Numbered from the stretch's first letter, positions 24,452 through 38,015 are shown. The stretch is DNA of 64,000 nucleotides from Glandiceps talaboti (GCF_964340395.1 NC_135570.1:14755322-14819321); one strand, 5' to 3'. Made by a program: numbers and translations. The notes: generated by a model not told the origin, from the letters alone.

Positions 24452-27400
24452 GTAGGTACCCGATTTAATTCATCTATATGATTTCCCGTGTGTGTGGAAC
24501 GTGTGTTTTGTGAGGTACAAACTCGGTGAATATGACGTGTGTACACAAACCCTCTTCGCTACACTCCAACACAGCACTCACGAAATCAAAGTTGTCGAAC
24601 AAGCTAAACAGAAAGTTAGTGATCAGCTGAAAATGCCATAGCATGCCTAGATTTCAAATGGGGTACTAAATCACGCATTGATTGTCAATGAGTTGTCTTG
24701 GGTAATACTAAACCAGGCCATAGTTTTCATTCAAGGCCTGACAGCGAGCAATGCTGCCATCAGCACTGAAGAAAAACCTTGCTGGAACGGCAATTTGAAT
24801 TTTCGTTGGAGCGTGTCTACAGTAATACGAATTACATTTCACCGAAGGTTTTGTGTGGACGTAACGCATACATGACATTTCGACAAGGGGGTTGGGCCAA
24901 AAACTTCTAAAAAATGTCTCTCCTTGTGTATTACTATCGCGAGTTGTTCTGACAGGAGGCAACTCGTTGCACGTACTTTTGCAGGTGGCTGTCGTAGGTA
25001 CTATATATATGTAATGTGGTTGTATTTGTAGAGACATGTGCAAAATTTACACTGTGAATACCGAGGCGAACCGCTCTTGGTTTATCTATTAGTCCACGAC
25101 ATAGTTTTGTTGGCACGTTTACTAGCCGTGTAGTTATATACTCTAGTATTTTTACAATCACACGACAACCATCGTGAGTAAATTTGCCCCGCGAGTCATG
25201 ACATACAAACAAGTAACTAACTTAACTTGTATTTGATTTGGACTCAGTCAAACGTTTTTGATAGCTCTAATGTGCACTACATGGACACAACCTAGGCAAT
25301 AAAAAACAACCTTTATAGCTAAAAGCTACGTTCCAATCGCTCAACCAATATTGTGACAAATTTGCTTAGCCGATCCGCAAAACATATGACACAGGAACGG
25401 CAAAATAAACCGATTTGCAGCATTTTGGGTTATTTATCGCATTTGTATGCACCGTAATCTTATAAGAAATAAAGTCGCGAGTGAATATTATGCAATTTAG
25501 CGTACACCGTGTACATGGTAAGCGGTTAATACAATTAGTTGTACTCCCACCGAAGGCCGAATTACACACATACAGTCTACTGTCTTTCAGTGCACAGTTT
25601 CAAATTTCTATTCTGCTGTGTTTCAGAAGAACACTCGAACTCGAGATGCGTTTTTGTTTGTTTGAAAGGGTTTATTGTTGTGACGAGTGCTCTTACTTCA
25701 CCGGGAGGTACATTGAACAGGGCTGGCTACAAGGCAGATAATAAGCAGAGAATACGGTGGTCAGTGAAAAGAGATCAAACAACTAACAATACGAGCCCCT
25801 CTCCAGTTCTAAACACCGTTCTTCTCAAGTGGATAGCTGTTGAAAGTACATGAATATAATTGTTATATTCTATGTAAACTCAAATTTGCTTTTATGCCTT
25901 CATCAAATGCGATTTTCCTCCCATTTTAGAGATACTCAAATGTGACATCTGTAAAGTATTGTTGCTAAGCAAAACTGATGATGCAAAAATGGTTGAATGT
26001 TTAATGAACTGATGCACTAAATTAATTAGGCAAATTTATTTTATGAATGAATCTGGCAAATTTTGTCTATATGCTATGATTTATTTTGAGTTTGTAGTAT
26101 ATATTAAGACAAAGATACATTTATAAACAGTGTTGAAATTTAAGGTAGCCAAATAATGAAATATCCAATGCATATTAATTAAAACATTCATGTGTGTCTG
26201 AATTTTAGCTGAACAAAGCAACAGACAACATATCACTTATTGATATCATGGGAGGACTCAATTTCATAATGATGGTTTGTAACCATAGCAACAGCAATAT
26301 TAATTGATCTTAATTAGTTTCTGTATTTATGAAAAATAAATTAATAGGTTATTTGATATATATATGTATGTATGTATCCAATTAGAATGGCATACTGGCT
26401 CATACTAGTAAGTAGTAGATGGTGGAACGAACTGAAATGGTTACAAAATGAATTTTAATTGTTTTCAACAAAAATTACAGTGCGGCCACTGTGGTAGTGT
26501 TAGGAGTGGTCAAACCCGTTCAGACATTGTGCATACAGTGTATTTTTTTGCTAGACATATTGTGTTGTGGAGTGGCAAGTTCTTAATCAATTTGTAGTAT
26601 GTTTGGAGCTGTTTTTCCTGTACTGTGTAGTAGTTGGTTTTAGTTTTGTTTTTAATTGACAGGCACGAGTTCATCAGTCAAAGTTATTTTGCATTTTAGG
26701 ATTTTAGGTAGAATGGAATTTTTGAATTTTCTCTGAAGTGGTATCCAGTTTTTAAAATGTATGTTATTTCTATTGATTTTAAAGACAAGACAAAAAAGAA
26801 AATTGTTGATAATTTTTTCTGAGATTTCATTTGTCAGAAGGGAATTTATGCATCAGATATGAAAATGTTGATGGAATTAGATAAAAAGGTATACACTTGG
26901 TCTGACAGGCATCTCTAATAATAGCTACCTCAGATAATACTACCGATGTCAATGTGAATTGAAAATGGTTCATAGATTTAAATGGAAGTATGAGAGAGAT
27001 TGAGTCGATGAGAGCTCTGTGCTGAAATTGACAAGGAAGTGTGTCACAGTGTAATTAATGGACTTACATTAATTCCAGGGATGTGAAGTTCTGAACTTTA
27101 TAAATGATTAATTAACATTATGTTTTCATTATAGCATGTGTATTTAGAGAGGGAAAAAATGAAGTGAACTTGTGTTTCAACCCATCCATCACATTAAAAG
27201 TATGATGACTAGACTGGGAGTAGGATAAAATCATACAAAAATCTACCCTGCGAGTATACACTCATAGTGCTGATGTCGACAAAAAACGACACTAGATTTT
27301 GACTATATATGCAATTTGTATTTCATCGTTTGCGGCAGTTATTTTTATTCAATTGTTACTCGTGCTGTGTCGCCACCTTCTGACTTTAAAATCAAATTTG

Positions 27401-28170
27401 GAACCTAACTCCCGCTATCTAAATACATATCAGTTGATTAATTTTGTTATATGAGTCAGAATTTTGTATGTTCGTATATATTTCATTAGTTGAAATTTTG
27501 TTGCTCGTGTATTTTGTCGGTTTTGTTCGAATTGTGTAATCCCATGTAACGTTGTCAATGTGATGTTTTTTTTATACGAGCTTAGGATAAGTAATTTACA
27601 TATTTCTATCTGTGTCTTCCTGTGAATTAGGAAATAGATTCTGTTTGGTTGAGAGGTTCGTGTGTGGTCTGTTGTGTACCTTGACTTGGTTTCATTCCCG
27701 AACCCTATTTTCCAGCCTCACAATACAGTTGTAGTATTTTGAAAAAAGAACGTTGTTGCAATTTTGTCTAAATATTGATAGCATAGAAGTTGTAACAGTT
27801 ATTTGGTTCACATTAAAGCTATTTTTAGTCGTAAGTAGTTAGAAATAGAGGAAAGGTTACTGAATTATGTAAAAAGTACACTCTATTTACCAGAAATTAG
27901 GCCCAAAATTGCACTAAAAGTAAACGACGTGAAAGGAAAATATTTAAAAATGAAGCACTGAACATTGGGTACTTTATATCAGAATCACCTATACTGTAGC
28001 TGACTTTAGTATAGAATAGTTGTCGAAAATATTTGTTCTTTGTGGAGGATTTCGTTCCATGCAAGTGTCAAAAAAATCAAGGAGAGGCGGTTAGTTCATA
28101 AAGAGGTGTAAACATGGAGGCAAGGATATAAGACTGATGTTTTCTATCACTCTGTTTACTTTTCTTGTTT
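24452..28170 (+). other. Start of presumed long first intron
   Basis: Begins at the GT of the donor. To about 25.8 kb the sequence is still CpG-rich. After about 25.9 kb it is G+T-rich on the + strand and CpG-poor. No gene, RNA or repeat recognised except a short TATG tract near 26357-26378. Confidence 0.45.
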
Positions 28171-28579
28171 ATGATGCTTGATGTGTGTTGGTTTTTGTTT
28201 TGTTCTTCTTTTCTCTTCTAAGTGCTTTAATCCTGCCATACCTCTTTATTGCCCAAGTCCACAACAAATGTTCCCATTTGAAAATCGTCTATGTAAAAAT
28301 GCAGGCCCTTTCATGGACATAATTGCCGTGTACACAACTGAAGGGAAATTTATGCAGTGTGTTTGAAGAAGTTGAATAAGCAGAGTGATCAGTTAAGCTG
28401 CTCCGGAGAAGTTTTGGTGGACACCTACCTTTGTTATTCTAATGCAACTGTAGGCTAAATGGAAGTCAGCAGTTAGGAGAGTGATTCTACTGTGGATGCA
28501 TTAAATGTACAGTGAAGTGAATGTACCTGGCCGGCTTGTTAATGGACTTTAAGCTAGCACCATAAAGGAGCTCTTAAAA

Positions 28580-29930
28580 TCTTACAGCCAGTCTAATGGT
28601 TTCTGCTTATTCAGGCCTGATAGTAAATTGGTCAAGTCGTTCTGTGACACAACCAGACCCAGGCTTCTCGCACTTCTCAGGTCTTTCTCAAATCTCTCCT
28701 TTGCAAGCTCAAGTAGTGTATCATCCTCAAACATGGGGTTCGTCTTTGAAGTTTGGAGTGTCATTCACAGTTCTTACTGAGATCTGGCACAATGCTTAAA
28801 AGGTTGTGTTAATTAGCCTATGGTACTTGGCGTAATTTTGCCTTTCTTTCTTTGCCAAGCGCCTTTGCGCCCTAAGTCGCCAAAACCAAGCCCACTTTTC
28901 TGTGGGAGATTTTCAAACACTTCTCAAGAAGCTGTTGTTGGTATTGTAGAAGACTACTCATCTTTGAATGTGCAGACAATGCATAACCAGTCTTCGGTAG
29001 AATACTTTCTTTGCATATAAAAAGGCAAGGATTAGTATTGACTGGGGATTGGGAAGTCAAAGAGATGGAAGCAGGCCTACATAGATTTGTTCTACTTCTG
29101 TCAAAAGGCATAGGTTCACTTACAAGTGTGTTGCATACAGTGTAATAGTCAGACCTAGCAACTGTTTTTCATGCTTGATAGCATCATGGAGTTAGCATCA
29201 GTCCTTCTCTCCATGGTAGCATTATGCAACTAATACTTTATCATGGACCGTTTTGATGATGGGAACAGTTGGATTCTTTCTTCAAGTGCGTGACCAGTTT
29301 AACTTGAGAAAACAGGAGTATAACATTGAGAGTGGCCGTCTCTGCAATTAATTTGAAGTCTGAGCCATCTTCTCACACTCCAAGTCACTAGTGTTTATGA
29401 ATACTTCTGTTCCGGTGTTTCTTTGCCCGTTGCATGTTTCTTGTGTAAATGTATCTGTCAAGTAATGTATAGTGTTGATTTTGGGGTATGTAGCCACTCC
29501 ATTTGAAAGACCCAACACAACGGGGGACCCTTCTCGGAGTTAGTTCTAGAAACAATTGTTCTGACTTTCTATACTGCTGCCATCAGACTGGCATCTGGGC
29601 ACAGTCTTCTATTAAAAAAAAGAAGAAGAGAGATGAAATCTTTCTGTGTACTTGAAAGTGTTTTTAAGAACACATGGTTTCCCACAATTCACAGTAAAGT
29701 TGTCATAACGGCAGTTGCCGTTGATAAGTTCCAGGCACTTTGAAGCTTTTAAAAGGTCATGAAATGAAACATGATACGGTTTTGCGATAGCTGTGTTTGT
29801 TTCAACTCTTAGCTGAGCTATTTCATGACTGGTACTGTGCTGTGTTAATTGTAGCCGCCTTATTTGCATGGTTGGTCGAGTCAGCATGTTCCCATTGCCA
29901 TCTATGTCCACCTTAATTTCAATTACTTTT
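28580..29930 (-). pseudogene. Possible eroded antisense coding relic, unidentified
   Basis: Within the G+T-rich intron this stretch is locally C+T-rich on the + strand, meaning purine-rich on the minus strand as coding strands often are. Minus-strand frames stay open at 29911-29612 (about 99 codons), 29111-28872 (79) and 28764-28582 (60). The last includes the protein-like stretch ELAKERFEKDLRSARSLGLV and ends in a stop. Frames between them are broken by stops and need frame changes. This could be a decayed retrotransposon or transposase gene inserted antisense, or chance. I recognise no domain, catalytic motif or terminal repeat. Confidence 0.25.
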
Positions 29931-29960
29931 CAGTAATTTGTCTCTCGTGGATGCACATCC

Positions 29961-32416
29961 TCACCTGTTCCTGCATATCTTGTTTACAGTAATAGACAAA
30001 ATTCCTTCAGTTATCATCTCTGTAACTAAGCAAGTACACGTTTAAAAGTTGCAGTCAGGAAACTAACACAGGACTATAATTCTAGTCATTTTTACTAAGA
30101 ATCTACTACATTGTGTATCTGTGTTGTATGAGATAGTTGTTCAATTTGTTACATGCAATTGAAATTTCAGTTTGAAATTTCATATAGGAAGAATTTTAGT
30201 TCAACTTTTTCAATTGTTGAAAATATAATCAGCAAAGTACATTGTGTAGTCTGACTAAACTAGTGTGTAAAACCAAAATATGTAAATTTAATTTTATTGG
30301 ATAAGGGTTATTGACAGGACCAATTTACTTAGATTCTAGAAAAGGGCTCAACCCTGGGCTGACAGGTAAAATATGTACACATTCATAGTATGTAAAAAAA
30401 AAAAAGGCGGGGGGGGGGGGGGGGGGGGGGGGGGTTAAACCTGTAAAATATTCATTGGTTATGTGAAATGCAGATGTTTGGAGAGAACAGGGTTGAGTCT
30501 AATGGTGTTGATGTTTTTAGCATTCTTTGGACATGTAGAGATATGACCCATGTGTTTATGGTGAAGTACTCGACCAACTATTAAAAAAGTACATTGATAA
30601 AAAAAAACGAGTTTTAATCCTTTTTGCTCAACTTGTATTCCTGTATACACAGTTTTGACACATACAATATGAAACTAAAAAAAAAATAGATTACAATTAT
30701 ATATCTGAAGTACACTTTGAACCAGAGCTAATTTTCCTACCCTTCAAAACTGTCCCTAGCTCACTGTCATATAAATTGCTAGATAATTCCTAACATTCAA
30801 GTCTTGTTGCCCGTTAGATAATCACACACCTTTATATGTTTTCCAAAGCTATCAGCTACATGTTTCCTTAATTACACAGCAATCTCCAAGCCACCATAAA
30901 TTTACATTTTATGACTTGACACAGCAAATCATAAAAATGTTTGCCAAGTAACTTACTGCTGCAATTATATCTTGGAGAAAGGATGCCAATTTAGAAACCT
31001 AGTCATGACATCCTCAAGTGAAATATTAAGTCAAAATAGAGTATTAGTTGTGAAACTTTTCTACCTGGCCATTAGCAAGGCAAACCTTATAAAATATTAA
31101 TTAGTTTTTGCAGATCCTCGGGGACACTACACATGTTATATTAGCTGTTGTGAATAATAAATCATTATTTTCATCATATTTTTTTGCGTGCTTGTTAAAA
31201 GAGCAATGATCTACACTCTTCATGCAAGTAGAAACTCATTTTTTTTACTGTACTATTTGTTACATTGATGCCAAAGTCGAAGATGATGATAATTTTTACT
31301 GTAAGTACAAACAATGGAATTAATGTTCTATTGCTTAATCAAGCTGAAATGTCAAAAAGTGAAAAAGTCTGCATTTTGAATCAGGATTTAAAGAGAACCT
31401 TTTGTTTGATGCAAGTGTAGCAGAAAAACACCACTGTAGATTTAAACTAGAACAATGGTATTAAGTGTTGAAAGTTTCATGTGGGTGGGGACATGTTGCT
31501 AATCCAATCGCATAGTCAGCACTATACTGTGAAACCAGGAAATTTTCACTAAAGACTTATTTTCGCAAATTTCGCTGGAAAACATAAAATGCAAAAATAA
31601 GTAGTGACTAAAATGTTGTCCTGTACATGAACACAATATACCAGTCTGGTAATTAGAGAAATTGGTCTTTGAGAACTAGCTGAAGACTGTAAAATTGCAA
31701 AATTTTGTAGTAGTGAAAATATCTAAGTTTTCTGCACAATTTCTGGATATATATCATTAACGAAAAGTATTATGTTTTTGAAAAATTATGGTAATTTAGC
31801 AGTCCCCCTTTAGAAGATTCGACTTTAGTTCAATAAATAACTAAAGTGCTACCCAGTTGTTCAGTAAAAAAGGAGAATGAAATTTGTCGAATCAGGCCCT
31901 TTTTACAAGCTTAGATATGCAAATTGTGTAGAGTTCAATAGCCAATCAGTTACAGTCAAATTAAATTACCCTTTTATTTGACTGACAATGTGATACATTT
32001 AGTTTTCATTTTGTTTGAATCTACAGTGTAGTCAATCGTCAGTTATTTTTTGCAGCATTCTTGTGAAGTATTATTTTCAACCTTTGCATTTTCATTTTGT
32101 GTATTAAAGCCATGCAAACCGTGCAGTGGATTTTATTTGTATATCAGATCTAAGTTACTGAAAGGACTAGAGTTAACTGAAATTGCTGTTAATAGCATCT
32201 GTAAAAGCATGGGAAGGGTAAATTGTACCAGATATGCTGCTATAAGCATTGCTAGTGAAAACACTGCACACAACTAGGTAGATTGAAATAGGTTAAAGTG
32301 ACACAAGCTGTAGTTTATGAACTTTTCAACTCACTTCCATAAAACCCATATGAAACTATTTGCAGTATGATAATTATTATCAATATGTACATTATTGTCT
32401 TCTGGTTATGTTAGAA
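29961..32416. other. Presumed intron, non-coding
   Basis: AT-rich sequence with an A12 plus G26 tract at 30394-30434. No gene, RNA or recognisable element otherwise. Confidence 0.5.
30394..30434 (+). repeat. A12 followed by G26 homopurine run
   Basis: Twelve A, then GGC, then 26 consecutive G on the + strand. It is the longest homopolymer in the window, able to form stacked G-quadruplexes, and likely uncertain in length. If transcribed, the G run lies in the RNA. Confidence 0.9.
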
Positions 32417-32468
32417 CATAGACCCTTCAAAAATTATGTTTTCCGTCCTTTTGGGTGGAGGGTCTATG
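32417..32468. repeat. Palindrome CATAGACCC...GGGTCTATG
   Basis: Perfect 9-bp arms (32417-32425 and 32460-32468) with a 34-base loop. The right arm and its neighbours (32455-32469) are the exact reverse complement of 17712-17726, linking it to the smaller palindrome there. Probably a small transposon-like remnant. Confidence 0.6.
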
Positions 32469-33009
32469 GTTGGAAGAGTTGATTACATAGTAGGGATTTC
32501 TGTGTTATTTTTGTAAGTATAAGAAATTATGCCAAAGGACCATTACAGGTATACCAGGGTTGAGTTCAGTCAATTGCAAATAACATTACATTTGTATATG
32601 GGTGTCAGCAAGTATAGTATTGCTAGTTCATTTTGAATGGTGTAGTGAAAATTTCACTCTAAAAAATATTACCTCAGGTTGTGTTCCTTTAAGTTGTTAT
32701 CATGTAATTGATCAGTATCCAGATTAAAAGCGTTAAATAAAGAAATATCAGTAGTTTGGTGAGGGGGAAACAAACAGATGTTGGGGATATGGTAATATGT
32801 CTCCATTTTCAAAGTCCCAGTGGATGGATGGCGTAGGGAGTAAATGTCGATGGAAACCAGACTGGTCACAATTTAGTTAAATTCAGTGCTATAGCTGTTC
32901 ATTATTGTAACTTTATGAATTATGAACATGATAGCTTGACTTAGTAATAGTACATGCACACCCTGTCTACCTGAGCCAACACATGCTAGGACGGAAAACA
33001 TAATTTTTG
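32428..33009. repeat. Perfect 22-bp inverted repeat spanning about 580 bp
   Basis: The 22 bases at 32428-32449 (core TTATGTTTTCCGTCCT) are the exact reverse complement of 32988-33009 (core AGGACGGAAAACATAA). The matching does not extend in either direction. The arms could be the ends of a foldback element, or the result of local inverted duplication. Confidence 0.8.
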
Positions 33010-33550
33010 TTTATCCAGTTGCTACAGAATTCCTAAAAGACTAAGAAATTGAAAATATTTGGACAAAAAGATAAATTTGTGAAATCACAAGAAAAATAAG
33101 GGCTTGTTAATGAGAATGGTAAGACTGTTTCTAAATTTTTCCCAATTGTCAATTTTTGTAGCCGATTGATATTTGTAAGTTGTATGAATATGATTGTGTT
33201 TACTTAAGGAAGTGTAAAGTATATACAACATGTGTTCTCAACTTATCAAAACTTTAAATTCACCTACAATTGTATGCCAGGAAGGAAAACAGTATTTCAA
33301 GTGTATCAAATTGTCAGGCAATTCCTGTAAGATTAGGAAGTTGGTGGAAAGATAATATACTGTATAAAAATATTACCCTTTGTTTAATTTTTTTTTTGAG
33401 CAGTTTGTGTTATTGTAGCACATGAGTATGATCGCTTTATTCCATCAATGTCAAGGGTATATTTACTTTATCTACAAAACGTCAGGAAGAAAAAAAAAAA
33501 AAGTTTTTACTTTATCTAATTTCTACAGATTTCCTTTAAGTTTAAGGCTG
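32980..33550 (+). repeat. Diverged three-copy repeat, about 210-290 bp period
   Basis: Three similar segments contain GGAAAACA or a relative, then a TATCNA word, then AATTCCT/ATTTCCT followed by TAAGATTAGGAAGTTG-like sequence. The anchor words lie at about 33028, 33320 and 33529. Identity is low and boundaries are vague, so this is an old tandem duplication. Confidence 0.45.
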
Positions 33551-34522
33551 AAAATAATGGGGGTAGAAAACAGAGGGGGAGCTGTTTAAAATTCACCCAT
33601 AGATAAGATTTTTGTCAAGGATTACGACATAGGTTGGGGCTTTGTTGTAGTGTGGTAAAAAACTTCAGTGTGAAAAAGTAGGGCAACTTTGAATTAGGGT
33701 TTAAAATTTAGGGGTGAAAAACTGTTGTCTGGCAATGCTGTAGAAAAAAACTTGTTCTGGAGGAAAGACTAATCCCATGTAATCCTCATGTTATGACTTA
33801 ACTGATAAGATAACACTAATGTGAGAATCTGGGATTGAAACCCTGGCCTTTAACCACTGTGTAGTCCTTATCCTGTGGTACTATCCTTGTAAAAGAAATC
33901 CGAATTCTGTGAGTCACTGTGTGGAGTGATAGTTTTTCAGTGGCCTAGTATCACAGGGAAAGTCTCTGTGGTATATACAAAACTAACAACAGTGAACCAA
34001 AAAATGTAGGGGGTCAAAGGTCATGGTAGGTTTGTGAACTGTAACCAACTATTCATAGCGTTGTCTCATTTTGTTCAACTTCACAATACACCAGTAGACT
34101 TTCAACCCTCCTCTAGTTTTTGGGTCAGAAAACAACTGGAACCAGATGGTATTTTTTACTTTGAATTTCTGTGTTTTATATGGTGTATTCACCAATAGGT
34201 TGAGTTCTCATTAATGGTAAGTGTCAGCCTAGCGATTAGTGTGTGTATTTAAGCCAGTATTGAGAGTACCATTTAGTAAAACACACACTGATTAGTCTGT
34301 CAATAAACTCATTAATAATTCATGAGTAGTATACATTGGAAAAGTTACTACTACCAGCTGCAAGGCTTGTGGGTCAAAGTTGGAGAAACTCAAACTGCTC
34401 CATAGCCATTCAGTAGAATATTTTGACAGTGTGTTGTTTTTATATTAATTTCATTCTTATTTTGATATTAAATTGTCAGATAAATATATTGTGAAATGTC
34501 ATATTTTACTCGTATACATAAA
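33551..34522. other. Presumed intron, non-coding
   Basis: No gene recognised. The region 33820-33880 has a weak tRNA-like B-box on the minus strand (see rejected items). Confidence 0.5.
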
Positions 34523-34842
34523 TTAAACCTGTGCCAGCTGCAACTGGGGTATTTTGTTTTCATCCAATTATCAAATATATATTCACTAAAACTTGGTGAA
34601 TTACTTATAAAAAAGACATTGTATCTGTTAATTAGTGGTCAATATTATCTGTAGGTAGTGTAGTGGTAAGTTTGAATACTGAGTGAAAGTTTGGTTTTGA
34701 ATCTGTCACCATGTTAAAACTGTACAAGTTGTAACTTGGGTATCATTTTTCGATTGGGCAACCACAATATATTCACTGAAATTGTAAATTACCAATAATT
34801 AGACATTATACATGTTAATTAGTGGCCAGTATCATCCATACG
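34523..34842 (+). repeat. Two diverged direct copies, 190-bp offset
   Basis: Copies at 34523-34654 and 34713-34842 share TTAAAMCTG, ATATTCACT, TTAATTAGTGG and TATYATC in the same order. The second copy lies 190 bp after the first. The intervening sequence (34655-34712) has GTGTAGTGGTAAGTTTGAAT and GGTTTTGAATC, which recall tRNA A and B boxes, so each unit may include an eroded SINE head. Confidence 0.6.
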
Positions 34843-35054
34843 CAGTACAGACACAGGTCAAAATCACAATCACTATTGTGGGTGTGGATTTTTGGGTGCG
34901 GACCTAAAAATCAATTTGATTTGATTTATCGTGCAGCTACGAAAAAATATGTTTACCCATAGGTGATGCAATACTGTTTATATATTATGACTAAGTTAAT
35001 GTACCCAACTAGTAACAAAACATTTTCAAAAGAGTATGTTCCAGTTGCAGCTAG

Positions 35055-35705
35055 GTGTGGGTTCTATTACACCATTGCTTATAACATGGTCAGGGTTCAA
35101 TCACAGAATTGCTTATCACATGGTCTGGGCTCTATCCCAAATTGCTTATCACATGGTCTGGGTTTTAATGATGATGTTGTTATCACATGGTCTGGGTTCT
35201 ATCACAAAATTGCTTATCACATGGTCTGGGTTCTATCGCAAAATTGCTTATCACATGGTCTGGGCTCTATCCCAAAATTGCTTATCACATGGTCTGGGGT
35301 CTATCACAAAATTGCTTATCACATGGTCTGGGGTCTATCACAAAATTGCTTATCACATGGTCTGGGTTCTATCACAAAATTGCTTATCACATGGTCTGGG
35401 TTCTATCTCAAAATTGCTTATCACATGGTCTGGGTTCTATCACAAAATTGCTTATCACATGGTCTGGGTTCAATCACAAAATTGCTTATCACATGGCCTG
35501 GGTTTTAATGATGATGTTGTTATCACATGGTCTGGGTTCAATCACAAAATTGCTTATCACATGGTCTGAGTTCTATCACAAAATTGCTTATCACATGGTC
35601 TGGGTTCAATCACAAAATTGCTTATCACATGGCCAGGATTCTATTATTGCATTCCCCATGTTCTGTTATCATATGGCATTTGTTCCAACCACAATGTATT
35701 CTTTG
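35055..35705 (+). repeat. 34-bp minisatellite, about 18-19 units
   Basis: Head-to-tail units with the core CTTATCACATGGTCTGGG and TCACAAAATTG, period 34 bp, degenerating at both ends. A variant unit containing TTTTAATGATGATGTTG occurs at 35163 and again exactly 340 bp later at 35503, giving a ten-unit higher-order period. The consensus contains no stop in any + frame, and 34 is 3n+1, so all three + frames stay open for 177-187 codons. Those frames are a property of the repeat and are not good evidence for a gene. Confidence 0.96.
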
Positions 35706-37828
35706 CCACATGAGAAACGCTCGCTGTCTCTAGACAGTTTTATAGAATGAAATTGGATTCAAATTGTGATTGGATAACAAAAACAAGTTTGTGCTATTTG
35801 TACAATGTAACAATTCAATTTGAGTATTTGCCTACATTTATTTAATCACAGTACAAATGGAGACAACCGGTGGCAGGAGATAGAGCTTTGCGAAAATCTT
35901 TTCTTGAAGGAAACGTATTTTATAGCGGAGACTTTTTATAATACAAGCCTTTGGAAGTTAATTATAATGACTAGGTAACGTAGTGTATTCAGTAAATAGC
36001 ATAGGCAACCAAGGCCAAGGGCTGTACTGTCCTACAAATCATTAAAATTTGGATTGTACCAGAGTATTCAAGCAGAACAGGTAATAGTAAATTTATCTTG
36101 TGTGTAGCTCTCTATTCTTACGGAGCTGAGTTACGCTTGATGGTGGTTGTTTATCCGACGTGGTACAAAAGGCAAGATTTATGTTAGCCAGTAAAGCTTA
36201 CTAAGTGCACATCATAAAGTTTGTAGCGTTAACACAACTTAACTACACGCATGGAAAAACTAGTATCATTAGTCATAAAAAGTATACCAAGGAGGACCAT
36301 CACAGAAACAAAATTTGTGGAAACATGTGAAGATTGTTTCATACTGCACAGGTGTTTAATTACGGAGTTACTTTCCCTGGACTGTTCATTGCAAAATTCC
36401 ATTAGTAAAATTGTTTTATTGTTCACATTTATGGTCCATTCCCTGCAGAAAGGTGTAAATTCTTTTACACAAAATCCCCCTATAAATCATCAATTTTTCA
36501 TGAATCATATATGACTGCGGTTCGACTGCACGTAAATGTGACCTTTGGCTTGTGCTTTAATAGTGAGAAGGAGGGGCCCATGACCTGTGCAGTAGGGAAT
36601 TGGCCACAGGGGCTTCATTGCTTTGCCCAGTGTAATCCATTTTGTATTCACACTGTTTGCTTTGTTCTGCTTAGGTGTGAACTGTTTCATGGTTGTGAAT
36701 TCTTCATAGCTTTGCATTTCAAGGTAATGGTTGCTCAGAATGAAAAATTAAAAAAATTCTCATTTATTCCGTAGGCTTATGACTCAACTTGTAACATTAA
36801 TGAGTGTGTGAAATGGTGCAGGGTAAAATTTTATTTCAGTTGTAAATGATTATACCATTGGTTATATTGTAGTCTGCTGAGTTTAGTTTATTAAACAAAA
36901 ATTACTCACAAGATTTAGTGTTACGGGTACTTTTGTTAGACCAAAATTTTATTTCTGACAAAGTTTTCCTCAAATTTCAGGGAGGATTATAAATTTGTTT
37001 AAAAAAATCCACCAACTTTCTGCATTTTTTAACATTTTACAGTTATCGCCTACATTTTGTAATTTTCTATCGAATTGTATATTTCCACCTACTTACACTG
37101 CATTTTTTTAGATTAGTAGAGATGGGGGTAGCTGGAGCAGGGAAGGGTGGGATGGGGGGTAGGGGAATGGGGTTCTTAAAACTTTGATAGGTTTGTATAG
37201 CGTGAAATCTTGGAATCTGGTTGATGCATATATATTTAACTTGTACATGAACATTATGCATATTTTATTCTGATAGTGTGAAAAATGTCGTAAAATTCCT
37301 GCAGACTGTGAATCATATGGTCGTATTTTTTTTACAACCTCAAATACCAATTGAATGATTCAGTTTAAGCCATGCTTTATAGCTAAATGAATTTTGATAT
37401 GAAAAACCGCATCACGTCGGTTAGCGTGTATACTGGATGAAGGGTATGTTTGCAGAAATAGGACTTGATAGGATCGGGATGCGATAAAATCATTTGTGGC
37501 CAAGCCTGTGCATAACACTAATGAGGAAAATGTAATTTGCTGGAATGATTAATGAAAATATAAATGGGGAATGACTCGAAACATGTCCTTCCCTTGATAT
37601 AGCTTGATGAGATCAGGGTGACACAAACAAACAGAAAAACTGCTGTCCTGCATACATAAAACCATTCTATTTGGATAAAACATGTGTCCGTCTTAATCAA
37701 ATTCCATCAAGGTATATTCATGAAGAGGAATTGCTTATCTCCTCAGCGATACTATATTGTCATTTAACTTTTATTGTACAGTGTACCCTGAAATGAAATA
37801 TTTGTGGCAAATAGGTAAAATTGATTAA
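35706..37828. other. Presumed intron, non-coding
   Basis: About 2.1 kb with no gene or repeat recognised. Confidence 0.5.
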
Positions 37829-37919
<91 letters not shown>

Positions 37920-38015
37920 CATACACAGACATACACACATACATACATGTACAGACACACTGGCACATGCACAGACACACACACACTTAAATACATATAA
38001 TGTGTACACACACAG

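Noticed and set aside
33820-33895. Minus-strand tRNA-like sequence (CAGTGGTTAAA and GGGTTTCAATCCC)
   Set aside because: The two boxes are only about 10-20 bases apart, too close for a tRNA or SINE head. It may be a deleted remnant but is unsupported.
34963-35750. Three overlapping + frames of 177-187 codons
   Set aside because: They arise from a stop-free 34-bp repeat read in each frame. Three overlapping genes in one array is implausible.
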